DNA of 64,000 bases, from contig OW799233.1 of NCBI GenBank assembly GCA_941918925.1, forward strand, positions 30,200,421 through 30,264,420. Direction: 5' to 3'. The notes below the pieces were generated by a model. It searched no databases. It saw nothing but the letters and a program-made list of their open reading frames with translations, and had not been told where the DNA came from. This document shows, one piece after another, positions 57,872-64,000 of this stretch. The position numbers were made by a program, and so were the translations under genes. Source of the stretch: Phyto melanocephala. Its lineage: Eukaryota > Arthropoda > Insecta > Diptera > Rhinophoridae. The first letter of the stretch is position 1. Every line of letters begins with the position of its first letter.

Positions 57872-58438
57872 GGGTACGTTCGTAAATGCAACAGTTGTGC
57901 ATCACTACAGCATAGTAAAAGTACAACGTTCATTAATGCAACCTTTGGCAGCACTTTTAAGCGTCAAAAGTTCTTTTTGCTAACAGTTGGCAGTGCTGCC
58001 GCCAATTTCTGTAAATACGACAACAGTTAAGCTTCTGATGCATTAGTGATCGAGTATACATACAATGGAGAAGTAAGTAGTATTCAACAACAATTAATCC
58101 TTTAAATTAAATTCGTTTATAGTTTTAGTTCCGAGGAAAATTTAAGCTTAAGTATGCAAGAATTAATAATAAGAACAAGATTGGACATGGAGACAGAGTT
58201 TCAAGAGGGAAGGAAAAAAAGTCGGACTTGTGGGGAAAGGCACTGACGAAAATTAAAATTTGTCGCTTTTAACATCAACATTTTCAATAATATATGCTAT
58301 TACTATTTTGGATAACATTTTATATTTTTTGCAGAAATTTCCTAAAAGCAAACTCTACGTAGTTGTTTAGCAGCTGCAACTATATTTGGCATTACAGCCG
58401 CAGTAATGCATAAATTTGCAGCATTTACGAACGTACCC
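57872..58438 (+). mobile_element. PIF/Harbinger-type nonautonomous element (TTA duplication)
   Basis: A 567-bp element with perfect 18-bp inverted ends GGGTACGTTCGTAAATGC, flanked by TTA at 57,869-57,871 and 58,439-58,441. It lacks a DDE transposase but contains a small spliced Myb/SANT-like frame. Confidence 0.85.
58065..58255 (+). pseudogene. Myb/SANT-like accessory ORF fragment, two exons
   Basis: ATGGAGAA at 58,065 is followed by a GTAAGT donor (58,073). A 56-base intron ends TTTTAG at 58,128. Splicing keeps one frame: M-E-N-S-E-E-N-L-S-L, then MQELIIRTRLDMETEFQEG. An extra base in an A-run (about 58,219-58,225) then shifts the frame. Without it, KKSDLWGKALTKI follows. The pattern 'EELI-LRT-LD--F--GKKK-DLW' resembles the Myb/SANT-like proteins encoded next to the transposase in Harbinger elements. 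The frame is short and probably dead. I am moderately confident in the family and less so in the exon structure. Confidence 0.5.
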
Positions 58439-58441
58439 TTA

Positions 58442-59161
58442 CTTAATGTTTTAAAGCTGACATACCCTTGTTAAGAAAACGTATCCAAGAACATTATTTA
58501 AACTTACATTAATTTTAACAAAAAACATACTTCCGATAATGGCAATACCATAAACTTTTTCTATCATTTCATTGTTAACGATATAAAAAATTCATATGGA
58601 TATTCGTCTTTAAAAAGATTCTTTTTTATTTGCACATAAAATTATTTAATTGAATTGTTGTTGCTGATGTTTTTCCAATCATGTATATAATATTTCTTTT
58701 ATAAATACATAGTATTTAAAATAAAAAAAAAAAAAATAATTAATTAGTATATTATTTAATTCATTATTTGTTTATAAAAAGAAGCAACAAAACTGTTTTT
58801 CTTAGAAGCAGAAATAACGAGATTCTTTTATTCGCTTTAATTTATTTACATCACTAAAAAAACACAAGTCATAAAAACACAATTAATTTCTCTTTTTTAT
58901 TAATTTGTTAATTATTATATATTTTACGAATTCTTTTAATTAAAGTTAATACCTACATTTTTAAATCAACATATTAACAACATTTATTGCTTCTGCTAAC
59001 ATTTTCCACAACATTTTACTCCACGAAACGTATAAAATGGAAAGAAAAATAAGACGAATCCTTGTTGTAGGTTAAATGTCGGTATATCCCTACTTTAATT
59101 TTTTTTTTTAAGATTACAAACGTATGCTCAGTTTTTGCATATAATATTAAAGATTTCTGCC
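58442..59161. other. No gene recognised
   Basis: AT-rich DNA without a supported feature. Confidence 0.4.
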
Positions 59162-59164
59162 TAA

Positions 59165-59799
59165 TACCATAGACAGACGACAGCGTTAATTTGCATTAAA
59201 ATCTCACTAATGCACATTAAAATTTTGCTGTGACAAACGACTGTTTCTGCATTTAGTAAAAATTTTAAAAATTGTAAATGCACTAGCAATCACAAATCTG
59301 AACATGTTCCTACAAGTTAGGATGGCAGAAGGACAGTCTGAAATAATAGAAAGGGAATTGTGGAAATTCGTAGGTTTAATGGTATCTTTTCATGGAGGTT
59401 ATAATTCTTACATACATACATACATACATATGTATGTATGTATGTAGGTATGTGGTATTTTTTTAAACGACCGTAAGAGCACTTTTTTGGGAGAGTGACG
59501 TGCTTACGATGGACGATACCAGTATTAAGGAAAACTTTCGCCTAAACAGAAAGGCATTCCAAAAAATATATTAAAAAATTTCAACATATCAAATCTATTT
59601 TTATTTTACATATTTGATTTTTTAATTTTTTGATTGATTGCCGACCGTGTTGCCATACTTAAATTGCTAAATGCAGTATAAATTCAATTTGATTTAGTGC
59701 ATTTACGTGAAATCTAATACACATTGGAAAGGGGATAATTCAAATTTAATTTGAATTAAGACTTTTAATGTAAATTAACGCTGTCGTCTGTCTATGGTT
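59165..59799. mobile_element. Nonautonomous DNA transposon, TAA duplication
   Basis: The 635-bp element has inverted ends of about 30 bp: ACCATAGACAGACGACAGCG and TTAATTTGCATTAAAA against TTAATTTACATTAAAA. TAA flanks both sides (59,162-59,164 and 59,800-59,802), which again suggests PIF/Harbinger. A frame from the ATG at 59,322 begins MAEGQSEIIERELWKFVGLM and may be a remnant of a coding region. It is disrupted by an ACAT/ATGT microsatellite. Confidence 0.8.
59409..59448. repeat. Palindromic (ACAT)n(ATGT)n microsatellite
   Basis: About five ACAT units are followed by five ATGT units, giving an almost perfect 36-40 base palindrome able to extrude a cruciform. Confidence 0.85.
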
Positions 59800-59802
59800 T
59801 AA

Positions 59803-62800
59803 CAGTGGTCTGTAAAGCTGTATTGAGTTTTCTTTATATACGGCCGTATATTATTAAATATTTTTATGTAAATCTATGAAATATATATATTTTTTTTACC
59901 TTAAAACACTTGCAAATTTTCCTTATTTTTATACAATTTATTGACCTGGTTTACAAATTAAAACTATTACGCTTCATAACTTTGAAAAAAAATAAAAGCT
60001 ATATTGATTAATTTACATGTTTTTTTTCTAAGTCAGAATGCCTATTTTAAAATTGTATTATAGTATTACAGTATTATTGCGGGGTTCGAGCATTCATTGT
60101 TACTATTTAAGTCCGCATCACAATTTTTTTTATGCGGATGTTATTGGACTTTTTATTTAACAGTTTCTATTTAAAATACATTTTCTTGTGTTCATATGTT
60201 TATTATACACTAACTATCTGAAGTTGATTTTCAGTTAAGAAAATTGTACTTAAAATTTGCGAAATTGTTTACAAATCCAAAGCAGAAAACTCATACCTTT
60301 AAGCTAATAATAAATAAAAGTAAATTGTGATATTGAAAAAAGATATAAAGGCATGATTTTCTTACTACCTTTCATTGTTGATTCAGCCTACGCCGAATAT
60401 TGCTTTTTCAAGTTAATAATATAATGGATTCAAGTGTGATATTTGACAACAAATTGACCTTAAGAATTCTCTTAGATATCATTGTTCCAAAATCTTTTTA
60501 TATACTGAATTAAGTTTAAACACAAGTTCTTATGTATGTTATATGGAGTGCCTGTTATGTTGTTTTTTTATAATTCATTTAAAAAAAATTCAATAGAAAG
60601 TTACAAAAGGTTTCATTTGTTTAAGGACAACAGATAAGAATTCACACAATTGAAATATGGAAGAAAGAAAAAACTTTCAATATGTTATATCAGAACTTGT
60701 GTTTAACATAGACATATTTTATTCCCCAATATAATGGTGTATTTTTTAATTCATTAAAAAATAGTTTTACACCGCATAGTGGCTCCTTTTGAAGAAAAAA
60801 ACAGTAATAAATTTCTAATTTCTAAACTACTTATCCGAATTGTATGAAAGGAACATATGCTGAGATGAGAGTACCGAATCTTTTAATTTTTGAGATACCC
60901 TGTATATCTACAGTTCGTACAACCTGGAATTTATAAAACCTTTCGAGGGTTATCATTCCTTTTAATATTTCTTCAGTTTTTGTAAATAAGCTTATATACA
61001 TATTTTTTAATCTTTTCTAAAAGAAAAGGCATTAAAAATTATTTAAGATATAATTTTAGACCTTCTGGAAGTGCACTCTACCTCTAGCTTTGTTCGAAAT
61101 ATAAAATAATTTTAAAAAACATCTGTTTTTTTTAAAGTGCGAAAAAAATTTGCATGGGAATTTTTATTCTCTTTTTAAATTTTTATTATGATTAATTTTT
61201 TTAAATCTAGTAAGTTTTCCTAGACATCCTACGCAGACTTGTTTTCGGGAAATGCAATTAAAAAAAAATTCATCATTAAGGAGGAACAGTTTTTATTACA
61301 ATTTGGTTTGTAATATATAATATATTATTAATTTTAAATTGTTAATCATATATTCTTACAAGTAAATTGATTGGCTTTTAAAATTCTACAATTTTTTCAT
61401 ATATCGCTTATGAGTCGTAAGATATTTCTATTCAATTTAAATACAAAAAAAAATAATCTGTTTTTTTTATTTTTTTCTTTTACATAAAAAATATTTACAT
61501 ATTTTCACATTTTCAAAAAAAGACAAGTTTACACTCAAAGAAAAACCGTGATTACGACATGGCCACAACCGTTATCAAAAACAAGTAATAGATATTTTTA
61601 TTTTGTTTTATCAAATATTTCGTCTCGACAGTTAAGTGTTTTTTAAATTTAATCATTTAATTTTTTACTTTTCTTGAAAACTTCGTTGTAATTGTCCTGT
61701 AAAAGTTTTAGAATTTTCAAACTTATTATAACAAAAATAGTTTTATGTCTTCGCAAAAGTAGCATTATATTCAAAAGCATTTAAAATTAGAAATAATCAT
61801 TAAATGTTGCATGAAACAGCAGGATGAATAAAAAGCTTTCAAGCTATGAGATCTATTAATTATAACTGGTTTTCAATGGTTCTTTTTCTTTTTGACTACA
61901 TTTTTATTACTTAAAATTAATAAAAATTCAAAAAATTCAACATGTGATAAAAACAAACAATTAACTTTAAGAAAATATTGAAATATAAATTTTTAATTAA
62001 AAAGTTAAGTTCAATCAATATAAATAACAGCAAACACATTAACTTGCCTCTGTAGAAAGCAAAAATTATTCACATTATTTATACTCGTACTATGATTATT
62101 GCATAACACTTTAATTGAACATAATAGATATAACTTGCAACATTATATGTTTTACCACAATGCAATGCATACAATGCAATCTTAGTTTGTTGCTCCTCGA
62201 TTATGATTACCACAACCATGCTTTTTCTTTGCGTGTACCTACTAACAAAAAAAAAAAAGATGTAAAATATGTCTACTATCTCTATTATAACAGTTATAAA
62301 AGATATGCTTTATGGCATTAGTTTTCAAATTTGAGTAAACTTTAAAACAATAACTACTTTCAATTGCATTTTTATATTAGTTTATGATGGACAATTCAAA
62401 TTTCAGTTGGATTTGTTTACTTTTTTCTAGCTTCCGAGATTTATTATTATATCGTTATAAAGAAGGTTGCACTTACGAAAGAATAACTTGGGAACGGCTT
62501 AATCTATTTTACCTACTAATAAAATCAATAATGAAAAATAAAATTGCCTTTAAGTTATGAAAATATTATTTTTAATTTTGGTTAGTTGTTTCAGAGATAC
62601 GGAACAATTTGTTAGGAAAATTGTTTTGTAATTTTTTATTTTATAAAAATTAAAAATATCCAAAATTGAGTACAATTATGTTCTACTTTTGCTTTATTCA
62701 CAATTATTTAAAACATCTCAAGTACTTGCACAAAAGCTTCTTATATAACACAATTTTACATGCTTCTTTTACGTAGGGTTATAAAAAATCTAAGATGCCA

Positions 62801-62889
62801 GAAGTACTGCCAAGTAAATAACATTTTCAAGACTTCGGAAAAATTTGCCACTAATGATGTGCTTAAAGACAAAATATGTTAATCAATTA
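59803..62889. other. No gene recognised
   Basis: AT-rich DNA. The only recognisable item is a decayed A/B/C 3' terminus at 60,380-60,415. The 68-codon frame at 62,115 has no motif. Confidence 0.4.
60380..60415 (+). repeat. Relic of the shared A/B/C 3' terminus
   Basis: GATTCAGCCTACGCCGAAT followed by ATTGCTTTTTCAAGTTA aligns with GATTCGGCACAGCCGAAT-ATAGTGCTCTTACTTGTT. No body of A, B or C is recognisable upstream. Confidence 0.45.
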
Positions 62890-63115
62890 CAAAATCAAAC
62901 AAAATCAAGTCATGAATTATCGGATGCTTTTCGCCAAATATGCTCGAGTTCTATGCTTTTATAAGAATTAAATGTAGTTCATAAATATATTCATGTAAAT
63001 ACATGATTTTTAATGATACGCTAATGGTAAAATCATTAATGTTTTCACCTAAATTTATCACTTCTTCACCAATTGAACCCGTACAAAATCACTTTTTTGT
63101 CATACATTTTTTTGC
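62890..63115 (+). repeat. Family D dispersed repeat, copy 2
   Basis: It matches 42,860-43,110: tcgccaaatatgctcgagttct, ATGCTTTTATAAGAATTA, aatgatacgctaatgg, GTTTTCACCTAAATTTATCA, CTTC and ACAAAATCACTTTTTTGTCA. Confidence 0.55.
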
Positions 63116-64000
63116 CGGGTACTTAATTGTAAAAAAGTCCTTCAGTTCGGAAAAGTAGCTTCGATGTTACATATATATTATCATGTTTTCTGCAAAGGGA
63201 ATCACTGTAAGATGACCGTACATATAACATTTTGTGAAAATTTTTTGCTTATTTAACTGGGAACTGCTATAGAATTTTATTTTCACACTATTTTTAAAAG
63301 GCTTGATTTTTTTAAACTTTTTATTACCTCGCCAACATGCCAAACTTAGATGTTTTTGGTGTGTCCTTATTCTTAATTAGGCATTAAAATCTGCCACTAA
63401 TATATTGCGGCAACACACATAATCCTGTGAGAAATGCCCACCAATCATTTGCAGTAAATTTTTATCTTCTATTACAGAAAAAGTTGTAAATGGTTTTATA
63501 TAGATATATGATATTTAATTAAATAAAAGTTATATATGATTAATATATAAAATGTCAAATTTAAATATTGTTTAAGCTAGTTCAATGTATATTATCATTG
63601 TCTATTACAGATCTCGAATGACTTGATTCATTTAAAGGAATATCATCGGCTTAATATGCAAACGTGCTAACTCCCTTTTGCAAATTTCTGCAAATTTCGC
63701 AGAAGAGAAAAAAAACTTTTTATATTTCATATTTGTAGCTTGAAAGGAAAATCAAAAATATAGTTGGTCTATTTTGAGGTATTCTTTGTGTATAACTATA
63801 ATCTACAATAACAAAAAAAACCAAAAAAAAAATAAAAAAATTGGTGTTAGTAATAAACACTGAACTAATAATGTACTGGATTTAGCAGTATTTTTTACAA
63901 AAAATTTTCTTTGAGAGGATTAACAAATTTTCTTATCAATCCATTTTACACACTTTAAGATTTAAATTGAAGAAAAACTTCATGCTGGTCGACGAGCTGT
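63116..64000. other. No gene recognised
   Basis: AT-rich DNA without a supported feature up to the window edge. Confidence 0.4.

Noticed and set aside
57728..58030. 100-codon frame across the end of family C and the start of a Harbinger-like element
   Set aside because: It crosses the boundary of two independent insertions, so it cannot be an ancestral gene.

Overview
The window is AT-rich, gene-poor eukaryotic DNA. It looks like intergenic or intronic sequence from an insect, most likely a brachyceran fly. The evidence is indirect: a rosa-like (DD41D) mariner, piggyBac, PIF/Harbinger and hAT-type remnants, a Mag-like Ty3/Gypsy element, LINE 3' ends with an RNase H domain, and dispersed repeats that carry the fly-like TATACCC...CCCCATAAAGTATATATATTC...GTCCGTCT blocks. 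I found no exon of a host gene, no rRNA, no intact tRNA and no CRISPR. Almost everything recognisable is transposable-element material, and most of it is truncated or nonautonomous.

Left part (1-13.4 kb): fragments of dispersed repeat families A, B and C, two different piggyBac transposase relics (1.8-2.9 kb and about 4.8-5.2 kb, both minus strand), a possible solo LTR near 7.7-7.9 kb, two MITEs (8.8 and 9.3 kb), and a nest at 11-13.4 kb in which a 5'-truncated LINE interrupts a family B copy that is followed by another B copy.

Middle (13.4-35.9 kb): the second copies of both MITEs (13.6 and 19.2 kb), a Harbinger-like MITE with TTA duplications (18.5 kb), an internally deleted DD41D mariner (20.25-21.18 kb), and a dense block of family A and C copies (21.2-29.6 kb). 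One A copy there carries a nested hAT-like element with an 8-bp duplication. Further short relics follow at 30.7-35.0 kb.

The only element that looks intact is the LTR retrotransposon at 35,941-40,352. It has two LTRs of 212 bp that are identical, a 4-bp target duplication (GGAT), a gag frame of 285 codons, and a pol frame of 1012 codons (protease, reverse transcriptase, RNase H, integrase). The two frames are linked by an A AAA AAC heptamer directly before the gag stop, as expected for -1 ribosomal frameshifting.

Right part (40.4-64 kb): long stretches without recognisable content, a second LINE 3' end (46.2 kb), another A copy (53.4-55.1 kb), a 115-bp foldback element (55.9 kb), and three Harbinger-like nonautonomous elements (56.5, 57.9 and 59.2 kb). 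One of these holds a small spliced Myb/SANT-like open frame.

The most interesting pattern is that families A, B and C, otherwise different inside, share one 3' terminus: a GATTCGGC-GCCGAAT hairpin followed by a GCTCTTACTTGTT tail. A and B also have subterminal inverted repeats. This architecture resembles Helentron-associated (DINE-1-like) elements. Two A copies carry the same captured mariner fragment at the same place, and B contains a tRNA-like box A/box B pair.
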